Below, in pieces: positions 43,593-52,830 of a DNA stretch of 64,000 bases (within the stretch, counting starts at the first letter, position 1; every line of letters begins with the position of its first letter). The notes beneath the pieces were generated by a model, which did no database searches, was not told the origin of the DNA, and saw only the letters and a program-made list of their open reading frames with translations. The stretch is taken from NCBI GenBank assembly GCA_945879015.1, contig CAMCUO010000010.1:1-64000 (forward strand), given 5' to 3'. The DNA is from Chitinophaga pinensis (GTDB lineage: Bacteria > Bacteroidota > Bacteroidia > 2-12-FULL-35-15). The position numbers and the translations under genes were made by a program.

Positions 43593-44696
43593 TTATTTCC
43601 TCCCATTATTACAATACTGTTCAAGTAACGCAGCTGCTTTTTCATTATTAAGCGCATCAGCTTTTTCTAAATCTTTGCATGCTCCTTTTTTATCATGGTT
43701 AGCATACTTTACAAGAGCTCTATTAATGTATGCCGATGAAAAATCGAACTTTAATTTAATTGCCATATCTAAATCTTCCAACGCTCCAGCATAATTTTTC
43801 ATTGCACCTTTTGCTGTTCCTCTGTTCATTAATGCAATTACATTTTTTGGTTCAATTTTTATTGCATCATCGTAATCCTTTACAGCACCAGAGTAATTTG
43901 CTAAATTAATTCGAGTTGCGCCTCTGGTAACCAATGCATCAACATTGTCGGGCTCCATATCTATGTATCTGCTTAAATCTTTCTCAGCACTTTTATATGC
44001 TCCTCCTTGGTAATTCGTTTTTCCTCTTAATAAATATGTTTCTATTCTGTCGGGATCTAATTCAATATATTTATTGAAATCGTTTAAGGCTAAAACGTAA
44101 TCTTTCATTTTTTCTAAATAAATTTTTCCTCTAGTGAAATATGCATCTTTATAATCGGGTTTTGATTCAATAGCATGTGTGAAGTCTTCCAATGCAGGTT
44201 GAGGATTTCGACCATTTAATTTAATCATAGCACGATAATAATAAGCTTCGTAATCGTCATAATTTTTATCTAGGGCTTTGTTGAAGTCCTTTATTGCTAA
44301 AGAGTCAACGCCCAAACCCATTTGTGCTACTCCACGTTCACGAAAAATATCTCCTCTTTCGGGTTCAACAGCTAGTGCTTTGTCGAAATTTACAATAGCA
44401 TTTTTATAATCTTTAGTTTTTGTTTGAGTATATGCTAGACGATAATTAGCATCAACTGAAGTTGGATTTAATTTTTGAGCTTTTTTGTAATCTTTAATTG
44501 CTTCAGAATAAAACTTGTTTGCGCCTTTAAAATTGTTTCTTTTAAAGTGAACAACTGCGGAATCACATTTAATATTTCCACTTTTAATGAAAGCAAAGCT
44601 AGCATCGGTTGTATCAATCGCATCCTTTACTTCCTCTTGAGCTGAAACAGCTGGAGAAGATATTATAAAAAGGAAAATGTAAAGTACACGATTCAT
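43593..44696 (-). CDS. Tetratricopeptide repeat protein, exported
   Basis: A 367-residue protein with a signal peptide (VLYIFLFIISSPAVSA). From about residue 40 to 350 it is a run of about nine TPR units at 34-residue spacing (for example AIVNFDKALAVEPERGDIF, SLAIKDFNKALDKNYDDYEA, AVKDYDDAIKIEPKNVIALM), so it is a scaffold for protein contacts in the periplasm. The partner is unknown. Long intergenic repeats flank it. Confidence 0.85.
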   Translation of the reverse strand: MNRVLYIFLFIISSPAVSAQEEVKDAIDTTDASFAFIKSGNIKCDSAVVHFKRNNFKGANKFYSEAIKDYKKAQKLNPTSVDANYRLAYTQTKTKDYKNAIVNFDKALAVEPERGDIFRERGVAQMGLGVDSLAIKDFNKALDKNYDDYEAYYYRAMIKLNGRNPQPALEDFTHAIESKPDYKDAYFTRGKIYLEKMKDYVLALNDFNKYIELDPDRIETYLLRGKTNYQGGAYKSAEKDLSRYIDMEPDNVDALVTRGATRINLANYSGAVKDYDDAIKIEPKNVIALMNRGTAKGAMKNYAGALEDLDMAIKLKFDFSSAYINRALVKYANHDKKGACKDLEKADALNNEKAAALLEQYCNNGRK

Positions 44697-44870
44697 ATTG
44701 TGATGGGATAGGAACGCAGATTTTTTTATGATTGTTATGATAAAAAATGATTTTTTACTTTGTGTTTTTATATTTTGATGATTTATAAGCTTCGCTTATT
44801 GCTTCTTTTCTTCTTTTTGTCAATTGTGTACTTCTTTTGACTTTTGACTTTTTCCTCTTTTAACTTTTTT

Positions 44871-44922
44871 GTCTATTGTCTATTGTCTATTGTCTATTGT
44901 CTATTGTCTATTGCCTATTGCC
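44871..44922. repeat. Heptanucleotide tandem repeat GTCTATT (family E)
   Basis: Six exact copies of GTCTATT (44871-44912) are followed by one GCCTATT and a part. The surrounding 200 bases (44740-44960) are further low-complexity pieces such as TTTTGACTTTTGAC. Family E fragments recur near 8970, 15350, 39600 and 55970. No gene is seen in 44697-44968. Confidence 0.9.
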
Positions 44923-44968
44923 TTTTCTTTTGAATTTTGACTTTATCCTCTTATAACTTTATAACCTA

Positions 44969-46621
44969 CTACCCTACATTATGTTCTTTAAAAATCTTAT
45001 TCAGCCATTTCAACATCATAAACAATAATAATGCCGCTGCGCCTAATAAACAAAAGTTCACTATAAAGAAATTTGCTTTGTTTTCATAACCATCCCACAA
45101 ACTGCTCAATACCCCTGATAATTTATTTCCAATAGAAGTGGATAAAAACCATCCTCCCATCATTAATGCTGTTAAGCGTGGAGGACTCAATTTTGAAACC
45201 AATGATAAGCCCATTGGACTTAAGCACAATTCACCAATTGTAATTATACTATAAGATGAAATAAACCACCATGCAGAAGATTTGATTGCTCCATTTGCGC
45301 TACCAATGACGCATGCATACATTATTAGGCAGGATAAAGCAGAAATGACTAAGCCGAGTGCAATTTTAAAAGGTGTACTCGGTTCTTTTCCTTTTCTTCT
45401 CAGAAAAGCGAAGAATGCAAGTATCAGCGGTGTTAACGCGATCACCCAAAATGGATTAACAGATTGAAAGATACTTGGATTGAATAGTTTTATTACAGTT
45501 CCTTCTGCTGGGAGATCCTCTTCTTTCATATTTTTGAAGTACGTAGGATATGACATTTCTTTTTTTGATTTATCTGCTATTCTGAACTGAGAATCCATCA
45601 CAACTCTTTCTTTCTTTTCATATGTTTCAGTTGCAACTAATTGCAAGGCTCCCATGGCAGGAACTATTGCTGCCGGAATTTCTCTGTCGGTATAGCGGTC
45701 GGCCCATGTTCCCATTGTTGAACCGTTTTGTTTGAAAACAGCCCAGAAAGCAATCACTACTGCAAAAATGGCCAACATAGCTGCAATTGGACGTTTTTCA
45801 TCTGGCGGGGATTTGAACCACAATCTTCCATAAAAAAAGATGATTGGAATACAACCTAATAAAAATGCGTCAGTGGTATCTGAGCCAATAAAATTACCGT
45901 GAGGATTGGTTGGTGATGTTATTCCATTTAAAAAATATCCGATGAATCCAAAAATTACTGAAGGCAAAAGGATAATTGCAAATATTTTTCCCAATGACAT
46001 ATCACCTTTTTCAACAGGCTTTATAACGTCTACGTGTTTGTAGTGTTTTGTTCCTATCCAGAAAATTACAATTCCTATAAACATTCCTACACCTGCAGCA
46101 ATAAAGGCTGCACCCCAGCCTAGCATATTGTACAATGCTGCTCCAAAAAAGTTGCATACAAATGCTCCAATGTTTATTCCCATATAAAAGATACTATAAC
46201 CAGCATCTTTTTTTTCTTTGAACTTTGGTTCGTTGTAAAGATTTCCTAAAAGTGTTGAAATGTTTGGTTTAAAAAATCCATTACCCATAATTACTAATAG
46301 CATAGCAATGTATAATACGGTTTGATTGTGCACTGCCATTAAACAATATCCAGCTCCCATCATTAATCCACCAATGGTGATGGATTTGCGATATCCCAAA
46401 ACTCTATCGGCTAGTAATCCTCCCACAAACGGAGTTAAAAATACAAATGCGATAAATGTTCCATATAAATCAGAGGCCTCTGCTTCTGTAAAACCAAAAC
46501 CATCAACGGTATCTTTAAGATAATAGGCAAAAATTCCGATCATTAAATAATAACCGAAACGTTCCCACATTTCTGCAAAAAATAAAAATGGTAATCCTTT
46601 TGGGTGTTTTCTTTCCGACAT
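44969..46621 (-). CDS. Proton-coupled peptide transporter (POT/PTR family)
   Basis: A 550-residue major facilitator protein. The first helix has the proton-coupling mark EMWERFGYYLMIG (E-x-x-E-R-F), followed by GGLLADRVLGYRKSITIGG and the PTR signature around FYMGINIGAFVCNFFG. Twelve or more helices; residues about 297-385 form a long extracytoplasmic loop that is common in Bacteroidota members. It should import di- and tripeptides with protons. Single gene. Confidence 0.92.
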   Translation of the reverse strand: MSERKHPKGLPFLFFAEMWERFGYYLMIGIFAYYLKDTVDGFGFTEAEASDLYGTFIAFVFLTPFVGGLLADRVLGYRKSITIGGLMMGAGYCLMAVHNQTVLYIAMLLVIMGNGFFKPNISTLLGNLYNEPKFKEKKDAGYSIFYMGINIGAFVCNFFGAALYNMLGWGAAFIAAGVGMFIGIVIFWIGTKHYKHVDVIKPVEKGDMSLGKIFAIILLPSVIFGFIGYFLNGITSPTNPHGNFIGSDTTDAFLLGCIPIIFFYGRLWFKSPPDEKRPIAAMLAIFAVVIAFWAVFKQNGSTMGTWADRYTDREIPAAIVPAMGALQLVATETYEKKERVVMDSQFRIADKSKKEMSYPTYFKNMKEEDLPAEGTVIKLFNPSIFQSVNPFWVIALTPLILAFFAFLRRKGKEPSTPFKIALGLVISALSCLIMYACVIGSANGAIKSSAWWFISSYSIITIGELCLSPMGLSLVSKLSPPRLTALMMGGWFLSTSIGNKLSGVLSSLWDGYENKANFFIVNFCLLGAAALLLFMMLKWLNKIFKEHNVG

Positions 46622-46691
46622 AATATTGGTTTTAGTTCTTTTTCAAATATAAGGAAAATAAGTTGAATTGTACTTTGGATTAACATTCGCT

Positions 46692-46726
46692 AAAGCCCCC
46701 TAGCCCCCTTTTTATAAGCGGGAATA
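46692..46726. repeat. Dispersed repeat C, partial copy
   Basis: AAAGCCCCCTAGCCCCCTTT (46693-46712), followed by TTATAAGCGGGAAT, is a single arm of the family found paired at 6368-6492. It stands upstream of the POT transporter gene. Confidence 0.6.
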
Positions 46727-46807
46727 AATCCTGCGAATCAATAATCGCACTGCAATAAAAAATCATTTTTTATCATGAAAATCAGGATAATTTGCGTTCT
46801 ATTAGAT

Positions 46808-49081
46808 TCATTTCTTAGAATTATGATAATAAGCCATAGCAAAACGAATCTCAGAATATGAATACTCATCGCCGAGCGATTGTTTGATTGGTCCAAACAA
46901 GGTCGTATCTAATGTTTTTGAAACTGTAATGATGTTTTTCATTTTTTCTTCTTCTACAAATAGCTTTACATCTATCATTCCTAATCCTGCAAAGTGTGCT
47001 AGGTGTCCTTCAATTGTCATTTGAACCATTTTACGTTCTGATGCAATTTCTTCTATTGTTTTGCCAGATTTATATAAATCGAAAGAAACTTTTTTAGTGT
47101 CAATTTTTTTGGCAAGGCTTTGCTCGCCATCGCGAGTGGAACCTCGCGACTGCCGAACTCTTTTTTCTTTTTTGGGAATTACTTTTAATTCTTCAATACG
47201 TTCCTTGTTTTCTTGAGCAGTATTTATTTTATCTTTTGAGAATTCAGAATTTTCTGTAGCACTCTTAACCATCGCTTGGGCTTTATTGATTAGCTGCAAT
47301 TGTTTAAAGAATAAAGCATCTAATTCAGAAAGCTCTTCCAAATAAGTTTTTACTTTTTTCTCTTTTTGTAAAAGCTCTATTTGCTTGAGAACCGTTTTTG
47401 AAAATTCTTTTAAGATAGGAGTGAAGTGATTCTTTGCAGCTTCTACTCTTATTTTTAATTGTTCTTTGTAATCAGCTTGTTTGGATTGAAAAATTTGTTG
47501 CAATTGATTTAGAAACTTATCGGAGACGGATTTTATTACATCTACTTCTTTCTTCAAATCAAAAGCCCAATTGAAATGCTTTTGTTTGGCAGATTTTTGT
47601 TCGTCTTTCTGATAACTCTCAATGTGCTTTGTCAATGTGTGATTGAGTGTAGCAAAATTGAAGCATTGAACCACATAATTCTGGAAAAATAAAAATGATT
47701 CTGTTTCAAATAAATTTGTCAGTACTTCATCACTTTCTTTTAAGTTGGAATATTCTGTAATACTTGCATCAATATTTAAACTATTGGTATTTATGGGTGA
47801 TGACAATACCAATCCATCCAAACTTGTTAGTCGTGAAAGTGCAACATATACTTGTCCAGGAGCAAATGCTTGACCGATATCGATAATAGCTTTTGAAAAA
47901 GTTAACCCTTGACTTTTATGTACAGTTATTGCCCAGGCTAGTTTGATTGGATAATGCGTAAATGTTCCGTTTATTTTTTCTTCAATTTCGTTCGTTGCTT
48001 CGTTAATGGCATATTTAATATTTTGCCATTCATATTTTTCTATAGTTACAGTTTTGCTATCGTCACTAAAACTCACTTCAATATTTTTATCGTTGATATC
48101 GGAGATGATTCCAATTTTCCCATTAAAAAAGCGTTGTGCTCCAGTTGGATCATTTTTTATGAACATGATTTGTGCGCCTTTTTTCATTTCCATATTTTCT
48201 TCAACAGGGTAGGAGTACTCGTTAAAATCGCCAGTAATCTCTGCTTTGAAGAAAAATGATTTGCCTTCTAGCTTTTGTAAGGATTCGCGATTGAGCGCAT
48301 CTGCTTTGTTATTGTGAGTAGTTAATTGAATGTAATTTTCTTTCACATCTGATTTAAAATCGGGTTTGTAATGCGAATTGAGAATATCAATATCCTGTTT
48401 TGTGACTTGATTGCTTCGTAAATTATTTAAGATAGAAATGAAGGTATTATCAGCTTGACGATAAATTTTATCTAGCTCAATGTATAGTGGTTTATTTTGT
48501 TGCAATACTTGTGCGTCAAAAAAGAAGGCACTTTTATAATATTGTTTTAAATATCTCCATTCATCTTCTTTTACAACGGGAGGTAGTTGTAATAAATCTC
48601 CAATGAATAAAACTTGAACTCCACCAAATGCTAAATGGTTTTTTCTTCTTACACTTTTTAGAACTGTATCGATAGCATCCAATAAATCAGAGCGCAACAT
48701 ACTTACTTCATCAATTATAAGGAGTTCTAGTTCTTGTAATAATTTTCGTTTGCTTGCATTTAGTTGAAATCCTTTGAAGATGGTGTTAGGAGTATTTATT
48801 TTAATGTTTTCGTTAAACTCAATGTTGGCATCACGAACGGGAATGAATGCTCCAAATGGTAATTGAAAAAGAGAATGGATAGTTACTCCACCAGCATTTA
48901 TTGCTGCTATTCCTGTTGGCGCAACTATCACTGCATTCTTATAGGTGTGTTTGATGATATGTTTCAGAAAAGTAGTTTTTCCTGTTCCGGCTTTACCTGT
49001 TAAAAACACATTTTTATTGGTATTGTTAATGAATTTGGAAGCAATGCTAGCTACTGAATTTTCCGCACTAATCGCTGTCAT
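46808..49081 (-). CDS. PIF1-like DNA helicase with C-terminal HTH
   Basis: A 757-residue superfamily 1B helicase. Motifs: FLTGKAGTGKTTFL (Walker A), VAPTGIAAINAGG, LLIIDEVSMLRSDLLD (Walker B), GVQVLFIGDLLQLPPV, and near residue 395 AWAITVHKSQGLTF with YVALSRLTSLDGLVL. A coiled-coil stretch spans about 500-640. The end (about 665-757) carries an HTH/RQC-like domain (SGKTIEEIASERKMVQMTIEGHL), usual for this Bacteroidota group. Between the coiled coil and the HTH, RQSRGSTRDGEQSLAKK (about 643-659) is encoded by a palindromic repeat (47111-47160). It likely unwinds DNA in replication or recombination. Confidence 0.88.
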   Translation of the reverse strand: MTAISAENSVASIASKFINNTNKNVFLTGKAGTGKTTFLKHIIKHTYKNAVIVAPTGIAAINAGGVTIHSLFQLPFGAFIPVRDANIEFNENIKINTPNTIFKGFQLNASKRKLLQELELLIIDEVSMLRSDLLDAIDTVLKSVRRKNHLAFGGVQVLFIGDLLQLPPVVKEDEWRYLKQYYKSAFFFDAQVLQQNKPLYIELDKIYRQADNTFISILNNLRSNQVTKQDIDILNSHYKPDFKSDVKENYIQLTTHNNKADALNRESLQKLEGKSFFFKAEITGDFNEYSYPVEENMEMKKGAQIMFIKNDPTGAQRFFNGKIGIISDINDKNIEVSFSDDSKTVTIEKYEWQNIKYAINEATNEIEEKINGTFTHYPIKLAWAITVHKSQGLTFSKAIIDIGQAFAPGQVYVALSRLTSLDGLVLSSPINTNSLNIDASITEYSNLKESDEVLTNLFETESFLFFQNYVVQCFNFATLNHTLTKHIESYQKDEQKSAKQKHFNWAFDLKKEVDVIKSVSDKFLNQLQQIFQSKQADYKEQLKIRVEAAKNHFTPILKEFSKTVLKQIELLQKEKKVKTYLEELSELDALFFKQLQLINKAQAMVKSATENSEFSKDKINTAQENKERIEELKVIPKKEKRVRQSRGSTRDGEQSLAKKIDTKKVSFDLYKSGKTIEEIASERKMVQMTIEGHLAHFAGLGMIDVKLFVEEEKMKNIITVSKTLDTTLFGPIKQSLGDEYSYSEIRFAMAYYHNSKK
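47111..47160. repeat. Palindromic repeat J inside the helicase gene
   Basis: ATCGCGAG (47129-47136) faces CTCGCGAC (47143-47150), surrounded by GCTTTGCTCGCC and TGCCGAAC. Its GC content is far above the neighbouring coding sequence, and the encoded peptide differs in composition from the Lys/Glu-rich linker around it, which suggests an in-frame insertion. Confidence 0.6.
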
Positions 49082-49210
49082 AGTAATGGTGTTAATTTCT
49101 CTTCGAAAGTATAAATTATTTTTTTGATTATCCGTTTTAAACGACTAAAAAATAACAAATTACGACAGTTATTTTTCGTATATTTAGCTTCGTAAGTTGT
49201 TTGTAGATTT

Positions 49211-49807
49211 ATGGATAGCTTATTTTTTTGACATATAGTCGTTATTGTGTTTTTTGTATTTTTATCCTCTTTCTCTAGAGGAAATATTCCCCATTTTATT
49301 GTAAATGGAAATTATTCTGTTATTGATAGTTTAAAAAAAGTAATTGCAGAAAGTAAAGACTTAAAAGAGCGTATTGTTGCGAATAATTATTTAGGAGCTT
49401 ATTATGAAGGCATCAGTAATTATAAAAATGCATTGCAACATTTGTATCTTTCCGATAAGTTGAATTTAGATAGGTTTCCAGGCGAAAAAGTTTTTTGTTA
49501 TAATTATTTAGGATATATCTATTGGCATAAAAGTGAATATAAATTGGCTTTGTATTATCACGAAAAAGCACTGGTGATTGCTCAGGATAAGAGTATAAGT
49601 CGAGATAACCTTGCGTTTACTTATATGATGTTGGGTAGCGACTATTACGATTTGGGCGACTATGAGCAAACTTCTAAATATTATTTTCAAGCATTGCAAT
49701 TATATGAACAGCTAAGCGATCGTGTGGGTAGTATTATGATTAACAATCGACTTAGTAAATTATATTACAAGTTAAAAGATTATAAACGTTCTGGAACAGG
49801 TAGATGA
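49211..49807 (+). pseudogene. TPR-domain regulator or kinase, N-terminal fragment
   Basis: From a GTG at 49247 the frame gives 186 residues: a hydrophobic start (FFVFLSSFSRG) and about four TPR units (KNALQHLYLSDKLNLDRFP, KLALYYHEKALVIAQDK, EQTSKYYFQALQLYEQLSDR). It then stops abruptly after KRSGTGR in mid-repeat. In the same frame an ATG at 49211 gives MDSLFF followed by TGA at 49229, so the original signal peptide was probably cut by a nonsense change. Full-length relatives of this form usually continue into a histidine kinase or HTH domain; nothing of the kind follows. I read it as a decayed fragment. Confidence 0.65.
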
Positions 49808-49836
49808 TATTTGTGTTATGGGTTTGAAATTGTAGC

Positions 49837-51402
49837 TTATTGTAAAGAAATTTTTCCTAGTAATACTGTTCCATCGTTACCTAAAACACGATAAACATAT
49901 ATTCCTTTTTCTTTATCGCTTAGATTTATCTTTTGTGATGTGGAAGTAGAAGTAAAACTCAAGACAAACTTCCCTAAAACATCATAAACCTCAAGTCGTT
50001 CCCCTGCTTCTAAATTTTTTAAATAAAATTCTCCATTGGATGGATTAGGAAAAACAGAAACTTTTACTGATGCAGCTGTTGCAATTAGTGAATTGCTAGA
50101 AGTAATAATTGGTGGCGGAACTAATTTAACAATCCACCAATCATCTAAACCATAATTGAATGAAACATCCCCATTTGATGAGTTGGATAAACCAATAGCA
50201 GTATATGTACTGTCAATGTTTTCTAAGATATAAAATGCTTGGTCATTGCCATCTCCTCCTACACATTTTTGCCATTCTAATGTTCCGGCTGTATCCATTT
50301 TTACAATCCAAAAATCTGCTTCTCCACCTGGATGCTGACCGCTTACATCTCCATCACTTGAATAAGAATATCCAGCAATAATATATTTATCATCCAACGT
50401 TTTTCGCATTGTATAATTTGCATCAGAAATACTACCGCCAAAACATTTGTCCCATTGAATAACTCCAATGGCATTTAATTTGACAATCCAGGTTTCAAAA
50501 TCGCCATGAGTAAAAGTTATGTCCATATCTGCAGAAGCAGTATATGCTGAAAAAATATATCCTCCATCTGGAGTTGGATAAGCTGTTGTGCCATATTCGA
50601 GCGAGCTTCCACCGTAACATTGTTCCCATTGGATAGTTCCTGTGCTATTAACTTTTATTATCCAAACATCTGAAGTGCCACCATGGTAACCCGTTACATC
50701 GCCATCATTTGAATCTGAGTTAGCTGTTATAATATAACCTCCATCTGGTGTTTCGGAAATAAAATATCCGTAATCGTATCCTGTGCCACCATAACTTTTC
50801 TGCCATTGTAAGGTTCCTGCACTATCCATTTTTACAATCCAAACATCAGCTGCTCCATTATTAAAAGTTACATCAATGTTATTCGATTCGGTATAGCCAG
50901 CTAAAATATAACCACCATCTGCAGTTTGTGCGGAGTAATAGGCGCGTTCATCATTTGTTCCACCATAAGTATTTTCCCACTGAATAATTCCTAATCCATT
51001 AGTTTTTACAACCCAAACATCTTTTAATCCATAATTTGACACAACTTGCACATCATTAGATCTTGTATAGCCTGTAATAAAATAGCCTCCATCAATAGTT
51101 TGATAAACAGAATAACCTTCTTCTAAATTACTGCCTCCTAAATTTTTTATCCACTCAATATTTCCTAATGCATCTAATTTTGTTAACAGCACATCGGCAA
51201 TTCCAAAATTAGCTGGTATTAAACCATCTGCAGAGGCGGTTGTGCCTACCGTAATATATCCTCCGTCTGAAGTAGTTTCAATAAAAAAGCCATATTCATC
51301 GCTTGTGCCACCAATGCTTTTTTCCCATTGAATGATTGGAGCTTGTGCAAGTATAGAAAGGGTTGAACAAGATAAGAAGGAGTACAGTAGTAGTCGTTTC
51401 AT
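49837..51402 (-). CDS. Secreted repeat protein with T9SS sorting domain
   Basis: About 521 residues. The start at 51402 gives a signal peptide (MKRLLLYSFLSCSTLSILA, then Q). The body has seven propeller-type units of about 55-60 residues, each beginning W-x-K/N-x-x-GG (WEKSIGG, WIKNLGG, WENTYGG, WQKSYGG, WEQCYGG, WDKCFGG, WQKCVGG), with DGGY(I/F) and WIVK(L/M)(D/N) inside. The last 75 residues form a type A T9SS domain (VFPNPSNGEFYLKNLE, LEVYDVLGKFVLSF, KGIYVYRVL). It should be exported to the surface. It has no catalytic motif that I can identify. Confidence 0.85.
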   Translation of the reverse strand: MKRLLLYSFLSCSTLSILAQAPIIQWEKSIGGTSDEYGFFIETTSDGGYITVGTTASADGLIPANFGIADVLLTKLDALGNIEWIKNLGGSNLEEGYSVYQTIDGGYFITGYTRSNDVQVVSNYGLKDVWVVKTNGLGIIQWENTYGGTNDERAYYSAQTADGGYILAGYTESNNIDVTFNNGAADVWIVKMDSAGTLQWQKSYGGTGYDYGYFISETPDGGYIITANSDSNDGDVTGYHGGTSDVWIIKVNSTGTIQWEQCYGGSSLEYGTTAYPTPDGGYIFSAYTASADMDITFTHGDFETWIVKLNAIGVIQWDKCFGGSISDANYTMRKTLDDKYIIAGYSYSSDGDVSGQHPGGEADFWIVKMDTAGTLEWQKCVGGDGNDQAFYILENIDSTYTAIGLSNSSNGDVSFNYGLDDWWIVKLVPPPIITSSNSLIATAASVKVSVFPNPSNGEFYLKNLEAGERLEVYDVLGKFVLSFTSTSTSQKINLSDKEKGIYVYRVLGNDGTVLLGKISLQ

Positions 51403-51519
51403 AAAAAGGAACAATTTAATATTTAGTACTCTAAATGTAAACAAAATTCATTAATTAATAGCAATAAATCATACTTTAGCATTTATAGTTTATACAAAGT
51501 ATTTTCTTTACTTTGTATA

Positions 51520-51888
51520 ATGACATTTCTCTCACACCTTTCCTCTATTATCACTGTTTCAAAAAAATTAGAAACAGAGCTAAACGTAATTACAAAACAA
51601 ATTACTGTCTCGAAAAATAAATCGCTTATCGATTTTGATAGTCGCTGTAGCGATATGTATTTTGTAGAAAAAGGTTTATTACGTGGTTATTATTTAGACG
51701 ATGGTAAAGAAATAACCAATTGGTTTGCTTAAGAAGGGGAATTCGCGACTTGCTTTTATGCATTTGTTGCTGGTAAACCTTCTTTTGAAACAATAGAAGC
51801 ATTAGAAGATTGTACTCTCACACAAATATCCTATTCGGATTTACAAAGTTTGTATTTGAAATTTCCTGTAAAATGTCCTTTGAGTTAG
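51520..51888 (+). pseudogene. Crp/Fnr-family regulator, broken
   Basis: The first 70 residues (FLSHLSSIITVSKKLETEL to GLLRGYYLDDGKEITNWFA) match the cyclic-nucleotide-binding domain of Bacteroidota Crp-type regulators. A TAA at 51730-51732 interrupts the frame; beyond it EGEFATCFYAFVAGKPSFET and LEDCTLTQISYSDLQSLYLK continue in the same frame to a TAG at 51886. The remaining part and the HTH domain are missing. So there is a nonsense change and also a lost 3' half. Confidence 0.85.
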
Positions 51889-52041
51889 TATGCAAATGCC
51901 CAAAATGTCGAATGCAAATGGTGCAAATGGAATGTAAAAAGCGACAAGATCTTAAAATAAAAAGGATAGACTCTTAAAAATAAAATTTTTAAAATTTCTC
52001 GTTTGAATAGTGATAGGAAAAAAATTTTCCGAGATTATTAA

Positions 52042-52557
52042 TTAAAAATATTCTTCATCTATTTTATAAGTAGAAATTACTATAACAGGCGTATCATTTA
52101 CTTTGTAAGTATAATAATATACTTGGTTTTTAGTAAATGTATTTACCTCGGTTTTGTATTTTTTACTTTGAAAGGCGGCAGTCTTGTTTAACATGGAATT
52201 CATTTGATTATAAATTTCCCCAAAGTTTTTTGCATAGTCGTGTTTGCCACCTTTTAGAAAAGAAATTTCAACTATTTTTTTTGTTCCGTTAATAACAGAT
52301 AATACATGAATTTCAGCATAACCCAATTCGCGTTCTTTTTCATTACAATAAAAGGTGGCACCTTCCATTGATTTGTTTTTTGCTCCCTTTACTGATTCTT
52401 CTGCAACATAAAATTTCTTTTTTGTCATATCCTCTGTAAAGGCAGGTCTTTCAAAAGTGATACAGTTTTTAACAAAAGTGTATGGCAACGTTTGGGAAAA
52501 CGATTTAGTGCTTAGCAAAAGGGAAATAAGAGCGAAAAGAAGAGTTTTAGTTTTCAT
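52042..52557 (-). CDS. Hypothetical exported protein, 171 residues
   Basis: A signal peptide (LLFALISLLLSTKSFS, then Q) precedes a mature domain of about 150 residues with mixed alpha/beta character; ITFERPAFTEDM, ATFYCNEKERELGYAEIHVL and VYYYTYKVNDTPVIVISTY are notable. I recognise no family. It lies in an accessory stretch between a broken regulator and the AAA_14 gene. Confidence 0.6.
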   Translation of the reverse strand: MKTKTLLFALISLLLSTKSFSQTLPYTFVKNCITFERPAFTEDMTKKKFYVAEESVKGAKNKSMEGATFYCNEKERELGYAEIHVLSVINGTKKIVEISFLKGGKHDYAKNFGEIYNQMNSMLNKTAAFQSKKYKTEVNTFTKNQVYYYTYKVNDTPVIVISTYKIDEEYF

Positions 52558-52830
52558 ATTTTTTTATTTTAATTTTTTTATTTTTCTATTGTCGACTGTT
52601 TTTATTGTTTACTTTCTCATTTAACTTTATTTGCCGATACAGCATGTTGGACCGATTGATATTATTGGGCTTCAGACCAACTGTCACAGTTCGAAGGTGC
52701 AGGATTTATTAGTTTTTTAGATTGTCATTCGTAGTTCAAAATTGTTCATAACCCAAAAAATGTATTGTTGATAATTAATATTATGCCAAACGGTTTTCAG
52801 TGCTTTATCTTCAAAATTAAATTGAATTTT
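52558..52830. other. Intergenic region, no gene seen
   Basis: The first 60 bases are T-rich with a family E piece (CTATTGTCGACTG). The remainder (52620-52830) holds slightly less AT-rich sequence with short open frames broken by stops; I recognise no gene, RNA or repeat there. Confidence 0.5.

Noticed and set aside
44871..44922. CRISPR array
   Set aside because: The repeat unit is seven bases with no spacers.
52620..52720. Transposase remnant suggested by the less AT-rich stretch and broken frames
   Set aside because: No transposase motif could be read in any frame, so I do not claim one.
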